Assembly: GCA_016713665.1 (NCBI GenBank)
Contig: JADJOR010000011.1
Location: 310,001-374,000 of the forward strand
Reading direction: 5' to 3'
DNA: 64,000 bases
From: Deltaproteobacteria bacterium
GTDB lineage: Bacteria > Myxococcota_A > UBA9160 > UBA4427
A program made the position numbers and the translations under genes. Numbering within the stretch: the first letter of the stretch is position 1; every line of letters begins with the position of its first letter. Shown here one piece after another: positions 43,922 to 51,909 of this stretch. The notes under the pieces are model-generated. The model did not search any database. It saw nothing but the letters and a program-made list of their open reading frames with translations, and was not told where the DNA came from.

Positions 43922-44686
43922 ATGCACCGCCCGTCTCCCGCACGTCCCCACTCGCCTCGCTTCGCGCCCTCGCACAGGCCGGGTCGTCGGCTCGCGACCG
44001 TCGTCGCCCTGGTCGCCCTCGTCGCCGCGCTTCTCCCCTCCTCGACCGAAGCGATCACCGCGGGTCAGATCGACGACTACCAGAGCGGAACGACCCAGAG
44101 CTGGGTCGAGGGACTGAGCGGCGCCCTGCCCCCCGTCCCGCCCGCCGTCGTCGCGAACGCCGGTCCCGAGGGTGCGGGCGATTTCGCGCTGCGCCTCACG
44201 GCGATCGGCGTCGCCGTCGGCCCGGGCGGCAAGCTCGTCGTCAACAACAACCAGCCGCGCTGGGCCGGGAGCTATTCCGCCGCCGGGGTGAACGGGATCA
44301 TCCTCGACGTCCGCAACCCGAATGCCTTCCCCGTGACGATCCGGGTCGGCGTCGACGGACCGACCCCGCCCGCCGCGACGGGCGGACGCTGGATCACCCA
44401 CGGCGTCGTGCTCCCCGCCTCGAGCGGCTGGCAGACGCTCACCTTCGCCCTGCGCCCGCAGGACCTCCTGCCCGGCGACGCCGGCGCGACGAGCGCCGCG
44501 ACGACGCTCGCGAACGTCGCGGTGATCCGGATCATGCACGCGCCCACCGCGACCTGGCAGGGCGCCGTCGTGACCGGCCAGCTCGAGCTCGACGACGTCG
44601 AGGCCCTCCCGGAGCCGTCCCTCGCGCTCGGCATGCTGGCGGGCACCTTCCTGCTCCGGTCGCTGGCCTCGTGCCGAAGACGCTGA
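43922..44686 (+). CDS. PEP-CTERM sorted protein overlapping the decaheme gene
   Basis: 254 residues. Signal peptide (LATVVALVALVAALLPSSTEA), a mature single domain starting ITAGQIDDYQSGTTQSWVEG and a C-terminal VEALPEPSLALGMLAG, hydrophobic stretch, then CRRR. This is a PEP-CTERM exosortase signal near residue 230. The opening IDDYQ-type phrase is common in short PEP-CTERM beta-sandwich (jelly-roll) proteins. Its last 16 bases overlap the GTG of the decaheme cytochrome gene, so translation is coupled. Presumed anchored at the cell surface or in the EPS layer; binding partner unknown. Confidence 0.8.
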   Translation: MHRPSPARPHSPRFAPSHRPGRRLATVVALVALVAALLPSSTEAITAGQIDDYQSGTTQSWVEGLSGALPPVPPAVVANAGPEGAGDFALRLTAIGVAVGPGGKLVVNNNQPRWAGSYSAAGVNGIILDVRNPNAFPVTIRVGVDGPTPPAATGGRWITHGVVLPASSGWQTLTFALRPQDLLPGDAGATSAATTLANVAVIRIMHAPTATWQGAVVTGQLELDDVEALPEPSLALGMLAGTFLLRSLASCRRR

Positions 44687-45702
44687 GCGCCGCGTCCCTG
44701 CGACCGCGTGACCCGATCGAGCGCGCGGCAGCCCTGCTCGCCGTGATGCTGCTCGGCGCCGCCTGCTCCCAGCTCGGCTCCGAGTCGACGAGTGCCTCCT
44801 CGGCCGCCCGCGGCGGCACCGCGCGCGCCGCGCCCTTCCGCGCCGACGACGAAGGCTTCGTCGGCCTCGAGGTCTGCCAGGGCTGCCATCGCGTCGAGAC
44901 CGAGCACTGGTCCGACACGATCCACGCCGAGGTCTTCCTGAAGAACCCGCGCACCGCCCTCGAGCGCCGGACCTGCGAGGCCTGCCACGGCCCCGGCGCG
45001 CGCCACCTCGCCGACCCGAGCGATCGCAGCGCGATCGTCGCCTTCACCCGCGAGGCCGATCGGCTCCCCGAGCAGCAGAACGCGGTCTGTCTGCAATGTC
45101 ATGCGGACGGCGCGCGCCTGCACTGGCCGGGCTCGGCCCACGACGGCGAGGCGCTCGCCTGCAGCGACTGCCACAACCCGATGAGCCGCCTGTCGACGAC
45201 GGGCCTGCTGCGCGAGAAGGACGTGAACACGACCTGCTTCGCCTGCCACCCGACGCAGCGCACCGACTTCCGCAAGCGCTCCCACATGCCGCTCTTCGAG
45301 GGCAAGCTGTCCTGCGTCGACTGCCACCAGCCCCACGGCTCGTCGACGGACCCGCTCCTGCGTGCGGGCTCGACCTTCGAGCTGTGTACGAGCTGCCATG
45401 CCGACAAGCGCGGCCCCTTCCTCTGGGAGCACGCGCCCGTGACCGAGGGCTGCACCTCCTGCCATCTGCCCCATGGCTCGAATCGCGACAGCCTGCTCGT
45501 GACCTCGCCGCCCTTCCTCTGCCAGCAATGCCACGCCCAGATCGGCGTCGCGAATCATCCGATCGAGCTCCAGACGCCAGGCAACCTCGCGACCGGCATC
45601 GACGGGAATCGCGACCCGCGCTTCATCGGGCGCGGCTGTGTCACGTGTCATTCGCAGATCCACGGCTCGAACCACCCGTCGGGGGCGCGCTTCCATCGTT
45701 AG
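44671..45702 (+). CDS. Decaheme c-type cytochrome (DmsE/MtrA-like)
   Basis: 343 residues from GTG 44671. Ten CxxCH sites are countable: CQGCH, CEACH, CLQCH, CSDCH, CFACH, CVDCH, CTSCH, CTSCH, CQQCH and CVTCH, the first near residue 69. This is the number in DmsE/MtrA/PioA cytochromes, which carry electrons through an outer-membrane porin. The N-terminus is a lipoprotein-like signal (LLAVMLLGAACSQ, Cys 32), not a plain Sec signal. The porin partner begins 8 bp after its stop. An extracellular acceptor or donor, or a DMSO reductase-type enzyme, would be expected but none is encoded here. Confidence 0.92.
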   Translation: MPKTLSAASLRPRDPIERAAALLAVMLLGAACSQLGSESTSASSAARGGTARAAPFRADDEGFVGLEVCQGCHRVETEHWSDTIHAEVFLKNPRTALERRTCEACHGPGARHLADPSDRSAIVAFTREADRLPEQQNAVCLQCHADGARLHWPGSAHDGEALACSDCHNPMSRLSTTGLLREKDVNTTCFACHPTQRTDFRKRSHMPLFEGKLSCVDCHQPHGSSTDPLLRAGSTFELCTSCHADKRGPFLWEHAPVTEGCTSCHLPHGSNRDSLLVTSPPFLCQQCHAQIGVANHPIELQTPGNLATGIDGNRDPRFIGRGCVTCHSQIHGSNHPSGARFHR

Positions 45703-45709
45703 GCGGACC

Positions 45710-48148
45710 ATGGACCGGACGAAGCTCGAAAGGCGCATGCACGGAGGCGGAAGGCGGGCCCGCGTGGCCGCCGTCGTCACGGTCTTCGCCGCGGCGTTCA
45801 CCGCCGCCTTCGCCCCGCCGCGCGCGCTCGCGGCCGAGGAGCGCCAGTCCGTTCTCGCGGGCCCGCTCCTCGCCGGGATCCGCGACGTCGACCCGCGCGG
45901 TCTGACGACGCTCGTGCCGTTCCGGCGCCGGACCCCGAGCGGCTTCCTCTACCCGTACCCGCTCCTGCCCCAGCCCTTCCACGGCGACCGCTTCCTCCTG
46001 CGCGCGAGCGTCGAGGCGGGCTGGCTCTTCGAACGCGGCGACGACCACGAGGCCCGCTACACGGAGTACGCCGACCTCCGCGACGGCCCGCTGCTGCGGC
46101 GCTTCTCGTTCGAAGGCAAGCAGAGAGAGGGCCTCTTCCACTTCCTGCTCGAGGGCGGCTCCGTCGGTCGCGCCGACGGCTTCTACCGCGCGGAGCTCGG
46201 CCAGACGGGCCGCTTCCGCCTGCGCGCCCGCTACGACGCCCTGCCCCACGTCTACGGCGACGACGCGCGCATCCTGTTCCGCGGCGTCGGCAGCGAGACC
46301 CTCTCGCTGCCCGCCGGCCTCGTCCCCGGCGCGAATCCGGCGGGCGACGTCGCGGCCGCCCTCGCCGGGGTCGGCGAGCGCCGAATCGTGCAGTCGCGCA
46401 ACGACTCGACGGTGGACCTGCGCGTGTCGCTCCGGCCCGAGCTCACCTGGCTCTCCGCCTATCACCTCGATCGGCGCCACGGCGAGCGCCCCTTCGGCGG
46501 CACGCTCGGCCTCCCCTTCGGCACGACCAACTCGGGCAGCGTCACCGAGCTGCTCGAGCCGATCGAGTCCCGAACCCACGAGGTCTCGACCGCCCTCGAG
46601 TGGGCCACGACGGGGCTGCAGGCGAACCTCCGCTACCGCGCGTCGCTCTACGACAACCGCCGCGAATCCCTGACCTGGGAGAATCCGTTCGCCGCCTCGG
46701 ATCTCGGATTCCTCCTCGTCCCCGGCCCACCCGCCGGCCGCGCGGCCCTGGCTCCCGACAACGCGAGCCATCAGCTCCAGGGCGAGCTCGCCGCCGCGCT
46801 CCCGTGGCAGGGCCGTTTCGTCGCGTCGGGGGCCTGGACGCGCATGCAGCAGGACGAGACGCTGCTGCCCGCCACGATCAACGGCAACATCACGAGCTTC
46901 TCGAACCTGCCGCGCCGCCACGCCGGGGCGCGGGTCGATACCTGGATGCTGCAATCGAAGCTCCGCCTGCGACCGGTTCGGCCCGTCGACCTCCAGCTCG
47001 ACTTCCGCCTCTTCGATCGCGACGGCGACACCAACTACACCGCCCTCGATCCCGCGACCGGCGCATACGGCTACGTCGTCGAGGACCTCGGCCCGACGAA
47101 CCGGGTGGGCGCCCCGCCCTTCAGCCATCGACGCTGGCACGTCGGCGCCGGCGCCGACTGGCGCATCACGCGCAGGACGAAGCTCGGGCTCGCCTACACC
47201 CACGAGGAAACGCGGCGCGCCAACCGGGCGCGCCAACTGACCCGGGACGACCGCCTGCGCGCGCATCTGTCGTCCCGCCTGTTCCAGGCCGGCAACACAC
47301 GCTTCTCCTACGAGTTCCTGAAGCGGACCGGCAGCGACTACGACCCCACCCGCGACGCCGCCTACTATGCGAGCTCGCCCCTGAGCGTGGCGCTCGCCGG
47401 GCCCGCCCGGAGCCTCCAGCCCTTCCGTCAGTACGACCTCGCCCGCAGCCAGGGCCACGAGCTCGAGTGGCGCACGAACTGGGGGATCGGCCAGAGCGGC
47501 GACCTCGCCTTCACGACGCGCTATCGCGAGCGCGACTACGGATCGGACTACGGTGTCCGCGACGAGCGGGGCGCCGAGGCCAGCCTCGACGCGAGCTGGC
47601 TCCCCTCGCCCCGGGTCGAGGTCCACGGCTCCGCCGGCATCGACTGGCGCGACCGCCGGATGCGGACGATCGACTCGAGCTTCGGCCCCCCGAACGACCT
47701 GAGGGCCGGGGGGCCGACCTTTCCGTTCCCCAACACCTGGTCCTGGCAATCGGTCGTGACGACCCTCTCGACGGGAACCGGCCTGACCCTCCACCCGCTG
47801 CGCACGATCGATCTCGTCGTCGACTATCGACTGCTCTACTCCCGCGAGCGCGTCGACACCGACTTCGACCGCGCGGGCGGCGCCCTGCCCTTCGGCATCG
47901 ATCCCGCGACCGCCGTCCGACGCTACGCGCCGCAGCGGCTGGTCGACCACGTGCTCTCGATCTCCGGCACGAAGCACTGGACGGACCAGCTCGCGCTGAC
48001 CCTGCTCTACCGCCTCTACGACTCGACGATCGTCGACGCCCAGCAGACCGGGCTCGCGCCCCTGATCAACCAGAACCTCTACCTCGCCTCGATCGACGAC
48101 GACTTCCGCGTCCATCTCGTCGCGCTGACCGCCCGATTCCGCTACTGA
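45710..48148 (+). CDS. MtrB/PioB-type decaheme-associated outer-membrane barrel
   Basis: 812 residues. Signal peptide (AVVTVFAAAFTAAFAPPRALA) then a long run of alternating aromatic/charged beta strands, e.g. GFYRAELGQTGRFRLRARYD, TKLGLAYTHEETRRANRARQ and LALTLLYRLYDSTIVD, ending VHLVALTARFRY with a terminal aromatic residue. Length and strand pattern fit the 26-28 strand MtrB barrel that encloses the decaheme cytochrome and passes electrons across the outer membrane. The Cys-x-x-Cys seen in some MtrB N-termini is absent. Co-transcribed with the decaheme gene. Confidence 0.85.
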   Translation: MDRTKLERRMHGGGRRARVAAVVTVFAAAFTAAFAPPRALAAEERQSVLAGPLLAGIRDVDPRGLTTLVPFRRRTPSGFLYPYPLLPQPFHGDRFLLRASVEAGWLFERGDDHEARYTEYADLRDGPLLRRFSFEGKQREGLFHFLLEGGSVGRADGFYRAELGQTGRFRLRARYDALPHVYGDDARILFRGVGSETLSLPAGLVPGANPAGDVAAALAGVGERRIVQSRNDSTVDLRVSLRPELTWLSAYHLDRRHGERPFGGTLGLPFGTTNSGSVTELLEPIESRTHEVSTALEWATTGLQANLRYRASLYDNRRESLTWENPFAASDLGFLLVPGPPAGRAALAPDNASHQLQGELAAALPWQGRFVASGAWTRMQQDETLLPATINGNITSFSNLPRRHAGARVDTWMLQSKLRLRPVRPVDLQLDFRLFDRDGDTNYTALDPATGAYGYVVEDLGPTNRVGAPPFSHRRWHVGAGADWRITRRTKLGLAYTHEETRRANRARQLTRDDRLRAHLSSRLFQAGNTRFSYEFLKRTGSDYDPTRDAAYYASSPLSVALAGPARSLQPFRQYDLARSQGHELEWRTNWGIGQSGDLAFTTRYRERDYGSDYGVRDERGAEASLDASWLPSPRVEVHGSAGIDWRDRRMRTIDSSFGPPNDLRAGGPTFPFPNTWSWQSVVTTLSTGTGLTLHPLRTIDLVVDYRLLYSRERVDTDFDRAGGALPFGIDPATAVRRYAPQRLVDHVLSISGTKHWTDQLALTLLYRLYDSTIVDAQQTGLAPLINQNLYLASIDDDFRVHLVALTARFRY

Positions 48149-48297
48149 CCCGAGCCCCGGGCCCACCGAACCCCGACGATCGATTCACGCCCGGCGCCCG
48201 ATCGACCAGGCTCGCCCGCTCCTGCTCAGCCGATGCGGCTCGCGCGCGCCGCGCTAGCGTCGAGCGGGAACTCGATCCGCAGCGCGGGGGGCCAGCC

Positions 48298-49899
48298 ATG
48301 AAGAACGACTTCGACGTGATCGTGATCGGCGCGGGCTTCGCGGGGCTCTACGCGCTCTACCGCCTGCGCGACGTGCAGGGCCTCTCCGTGCGCGTCTTCG
48401 AGGCGGGCGACGGCGTCGGCGGGACCTGGTACTGGAATCGCTATCCCGGCGCCCGCTGTGACTCCGAGAGCTTCATCTACAGCTATTCGTTCTCGCGCGA
48501 GCTCGAGCAGGAATGGAAATGGTCGTCGAAGTACCCCGAGCAGCCGGAGATCCTGCGCTATCTGAACCACGTCGCGGACCGCTTCGACCTTCGGCGCGAC
48601 ATCGCGCTGTCGACGCGCGTCGTCGGCGCACAGGCGAGCGAGGACGGGCGGGGCTGGAGCGTCGAGACCTCGAGCGGTGAACGCGTGACGGCCCAGTTCC
48701 TGGTGACCGCGGTCGGCTGTCTCTCGGCGGCGAACGTGCCGAAGATCCCCGGGCTCGAGAAGTTCCAGGGGCGCTGGGTGCACACGGGGCAATGGCCGAC
48801 CGAGGGCGTCGACTTCCGCGCAAAGCGGGTCGGTCTCGTCGGGACCGGCTCGACCGGCATCCAGGCGACGCCCCGGATCGCGGCCGAGGCGAGCCAGCTC
48901 ACCGTCTTCCAGCGAACGCCGAACTACACGATCCCCGCCCGCAACGCGCCCTTCACCGCCGAGCAATGGGCCGAGATCCAGGCGACCTATCCCGAGATCC
49001 GCAAGCGGGCGCGCGACGGCAGCGCCGGCTTTCCCTTCACCCTCGCCGGCGAGCGCGCCCTCGACTTCACGGAAGAGGAGCGCAATCGCGTCTACGAGGC
49101 GCTCTGGCAGGAGGGCGGCTTCAAGTTCCTCTACGCCTCGTTCGGCGACATCCTGCGCGACAAGACGGCCAACGAGACCGCTTCGGCCTTCATCCGCGCG
49201 AAGATCCGCTCGATCGTGAAGAACCCCGACACCGCGCGCCGCCTCACGCCGACCGACCATCCCTACGGCTCGAAGCGCCCGCCGATCGACTCCGACTACT
49301 TCGAGACGTTCAACCGCGAGAACGTGACGCTCGTCGACCTGCGCGAGACGCCGCTCGTCGGGATCACCGAGAAGGGTCTGCGGACGAGCGCCGCGGAATA
49401 CCCCGTCGACGTGATCGTCTTCGCGACGGGCTTCGACGCGATGACCGGCGCGCTCCTGCGCATGGATCTTCGCGGCCTCCGCGGTCTGCGCCTGGCCGAC
49501 GCCTGGGAATTCGGCCCGAGGACCTATCTCGGGCTCCAGACCGCCGGCTTCCCGAACCTCTTCACGATCACCGGCCCCGGCAGCCCCTCGGTTCTCGTCA
49601 ACATGCCCGTCACGATCGAGCAGCACGTCGACTGGATCGGCGACTGCATCGGCCACATGCGCAGCCAGGGCCTGGCGCGGATCGAGGCGATCCCCGAGGC
49701 CCAGGACGCCTGGGTCGAGCACGTCAACGAGGTCGCCCGGGGCACGCTCTTCTACGAAGCGAAGTCCTGGTACCTCGGCTGCAACATCCCGGGCAAGCCG
49801 GAGGTCTTCATGCCCTACGCCGGCGGCCAGCCCACCTATCGCAAGCGCTGCGACGAGGTCGCCCGCGCCGGTTACGAGGGGTTCCGTCTCTCCGCCTAA
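48298..49899 (+). CDS. Cyclohexanone-type Baeyer-Villiger monooxygenase
   Basis: 533 residues. FAD site VIVIGAGFAGLYALYRL at the very N-terminus, VGGTWYWNRYPGARCDSES and the fingerprint FQGRWVHTGQWPTEG near residue 160. NADPH site VGLVGTGSTGIQATPRIA is near 182, and VFATGFDAMTGALLRMDL near 380. These are full-length class B flavin monooxygenase features, closest in style to cyclohexanone/cyclododecanone monooxygenases. It would convert a cyclic ketone to a lactone with NADPH and O2. It ends 4 bp into the oppositely oriented flavin monooxygenase gene. It is a different subgroup from the 611-residue protein at 41123. Confidence 0.9.
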   Translation: MKNDFDVIVIGAGFAGLYALYRLRDVQGLSVRVFEAGDGVGGTWYWNRYPGARCDSESFIYSYSFSRELEQEWKWSSKYPEQPEILRYLNHVADRFDLRRDIALSTRVVGAQASEDGRGWSVETSSGERVTAQFLVTAVGCLSAANVPKIPGLEKFQGRWVHTGQWPTEGVDFRAKRVGLVGTGSTGIQATPRIAAEASQLTVFQRTPNYTIPARNAPFTAEQWAEIQATYPEIRKRARDGSAGFPFTLAGERALDFTEEERNRVYEALWQEGGFKFLYASFGDILRDKTANETASAFIRAKIRSIVKNPDTARRLTPTDHPYGSKRPPIDSDYFETFNRENVTLVDLRETPLVGITEKGLRTSAAEYPVDVIVFATGFDAMTGALLRMDLRGLRGLRLADAWEFGPRTYLGLQTAGFPNLFTITGPGSPSVLVNMPVTIEQHVDWIGDCIGHMRSQGLARIEAIPEAQDAWVEHVNEVARGTLFYEAKSWYLGCNIPGKPEVFMPYAGGQPTYRKRCDEVARAGYEGFRLSA

Positions 49900-51335
49900 C
49901 GCAGCTCGTAGTTCGCGAGCACGGGGCGCGCCATCTCCTCGGTGAATCGCTGATAGGTGAAGGGCCAGACGGCCGGAACGCCGCGCGAGTCGAGGTACCA
50001 GCTGCGGCAGCCGGTGGCCCAGATCGTGTTGCGGGCGGCCCGATCGAACTCCTCGCTGAAGCGCTGCATCGCGGGCTCCGATGCCGAGATCTCGCGGCCT
50101 CGGCCGGCGCGCAGCTCCTCGACGAGCTGCAGGACGTAGTGGAGCTGCATGTCGGCGATCGTGATCAGGGAGAAGTTCCCGACCGGGCCGTTCGGCCCGT
50201 TCAGCATGAAGAGGTTCGGGAAGCCCGGGATCGAGATCGAGAGATAGGCGTTCGGCCGATCCTTCCAGACGTCCTCGAGGTCGACGCCGTCGCGCCCCCG
50301 GACCTTCATCGGCCGCAGGAAGCGGTCGACCCGAAAGCCCGTCGCCAGAACCAGCACGTCGAGCTCGTGGAGCCGCCCGTCCTTCGTCCGGACGCCCTTC
50401 GGCTCGATCCGCTCGATGCCCTCGGTGACGAGCTCGGCGTTCGGCTGCTGGATCGCGTCGTAGAAGTCCCCCGACATGATGAGCCGCTTGCAGGCCGCGC
50501 GATAGTTCGGACGCAGCTTCTCGCGCAGGACCGGATCCTTCACCGACTTGTCGAGGTTCTTCCGGCAGAGCGCCTCGAGGTTCTTCATCTGCTCGGACTG
50601 GGCATCGACGACGCCGTTCGAGAACGTCTCGTGGAAGCCGCGGGTCAGGTCGTCGGCCATCTTGCGGAAGGCGACCCGGTCCCGACGGAAGGACGCCTTC
50701 TCGGCGTCGGTGTAGTCCGCGTTCTGCTGGGGCGCGATCCACTGCGGCGTGCGCTGGAAGAGCGAGAACTTCGCGGTCGAGGGAACCAGGGCGCTGGTGA
50801 TCTGGATCGCGGTCGAGCCCGTCCCGATCACGCCGACGCGCTTGCCCTCGGTCGGGACCGAGTGGTCCCAGCGCGCGCTGTGGAAGCAGGCGCCCGCGAA
50901 CGAGTCGAGGCCCGGGATCTCCGGGACCATCGGATGATGCAGGACGCCCGTCGCCGCGATCACGACGTCGGCCTCGTCGCGCTTCCCGCTCTTCAAGGTG
51001 ATGCGCCAACGGCCCTGCTCGAACTCGAGCCGATCGACCTCTTCGTTGAAGCGGATGCGCGGCAGGATGCCGTACTTGTCCGCGACGCCCTCGAAGTAGC
51101 GGCGGATCTCCGATCCCGGTGAGAAGCGCTGGCTCCAGTCGGGATTGGGCTCGAAGGCGTAGCTGTAGATGTGGGAGGGGACGTCGCAGGAGAGGCCGGG
51201 ATAGGTGTTCTCGCGCCAGGTGCCTCCGACCGAGTCGCCCTTCTCGTAGACGATCCAGTCCTCGTAGCCCGCCTGGCGAAGTCGAATGCCCGAGAGCACG
51301 CCGGCCATGCCGGCCCCGATCACGACGAAACGCAT
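49896..51335 (-). CDS. Flavin-containing monooxygenase (Baeyer-Villiger-like)
   Basis: 479 residues. FAD site FVVIGAGMAGVLSGIRL, then VGGTWRENTYPGLSCDVPS, FHSARWDHSVPTEG near residue 150 and NADPH site VGVIGTGSTAIQIT near 166, with VLVLATGFRVDRFLRP near 325. The fingerprint is looser than in the neighbouring cyclohexanone-type gene, so it may be a 4-hydroxyacetophenone- or steroid-type enzyme. It begins a leftward arrangement and shares an end with the rightward BVMO. The small ABM protein gene is upstream on the same strand and probably co-transcribed. Confidence 0.88.
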   Translation of the reverse strand: MRFVVIGAGMAGVLSGIRLRQAGYEDWIVYEKGDSVGGTWRENTYPGLSCDVPSHIYSYAFEPNPDWSQRFSPGSEIRRYFEGVADKYGILPRIRFNEEVDRLEFEQGRWRITLKSGKRDEADVVIAATGVLHHPMVPEIPGLDSFAGACFHSARWDHSVPTEGKRVGVIGTGSTAIQITSALVPSTAKFSLFQRTPQWIAPQQNADYTDAEKASFRRDRVAFRKMADDLTRGFHETFSNGVVDAQSEQMKNLEALCRKNLDKSVKDPVLREKLRPNYRAACKRLIMSGDFYDAIQQPNAELVTEGIERIEPKGVRTKDGRLHELDVLVLATGFRVDRFLRPMKVRGRDGVDLEDVWKDRPNAYLSISIPGFPNLFMLNGPNGPVGNFSLITIADMQLHYVLQLVEELRAGRGREISASEPAMQRFSEEFDRAARNTIWATGCRSWYLDSRGVPAVWPFTYQRFTEEMARPVLANYELR

Positions 51336-51383
51336 GGTCCCATCCTTTCCGGGGCCTGCTCGGGCGGCGTACGCCCGCGCCCC

Positions 51384-51689
51384 TCAGTCGAAATTCACCG
51401 CCGCGAACGGCGAGAGCGGCGTCACCTTCACCTCCGCCACGATCTCGGCGAGGCTCGCCGACATGTGCTTGAAGGGCGCGCTCGCGCAGTGGAGCTCGAA
51501 CGCTTTCTGGTCCGCATACACGTCGAAGTACCAGAACTCGTCGGGGTTCTCGCTCGACTGGCTCATCACGTAGACCAGCGTTCCCGGCTCCTTGCGCGAC
51601 TCGGCGCAGACGGATTCGTTGAGCTGCTTCAGCGCTTCGCGCTGGCCGGGCTTGGCGACGATCTTCGTGATCCAGGCGGGTCGGGACAT
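51384..51689 (-). CDS. Antibiotic biosynthesis monooxygenase (ABM) domain protein
   Basis: 101 residues forming one dimeric ferredoxin-like ABM domain: WITKIVAKPGQREALKQLNE, EPGTLVYVMSQSSENPDEFW and YADQKAFELHCASAPFKHMS with its conserved His. YgiN-like enzymes of this group oxidise quinols or break small ketones without a cofactor. It lies 48 bp before the flavin monooxygenase gene on the same strand. The 220 bp upstream to the alkyl sulfatase gene hold no gene. Confidence 0.87.
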   Translation of the reverse strand: MSRPAWITKIVAKPGQREALKQLNESVCAESRKEPGTLVYVMSQSSENPDEFWYFDVYADQKAFELHCASAPFKHMSASLAEIVAEVKVTPLSPFAAVNFD

Positions 51690-51909
51690 GGTTCTCTCCT
51701 CGAAGGTTGGACCGGGAGTCCACCCGACTCCGGTCCATCGGTAAAGCCCCGAAGACCCGCTTCGAGCGGACCTTCGATCAATCTAGACAACCTGTCAACA
51801 AGGGACACCGGGCCCCGGCGGCGTGGCCGGGTGTCCCGCCTCGCCTCCCGCCGAGCGCCGCGCGGCGAGCCGTCCGGAGCCCCGCCCGACGCCCCCGCCC
51901 GACCGCGCA

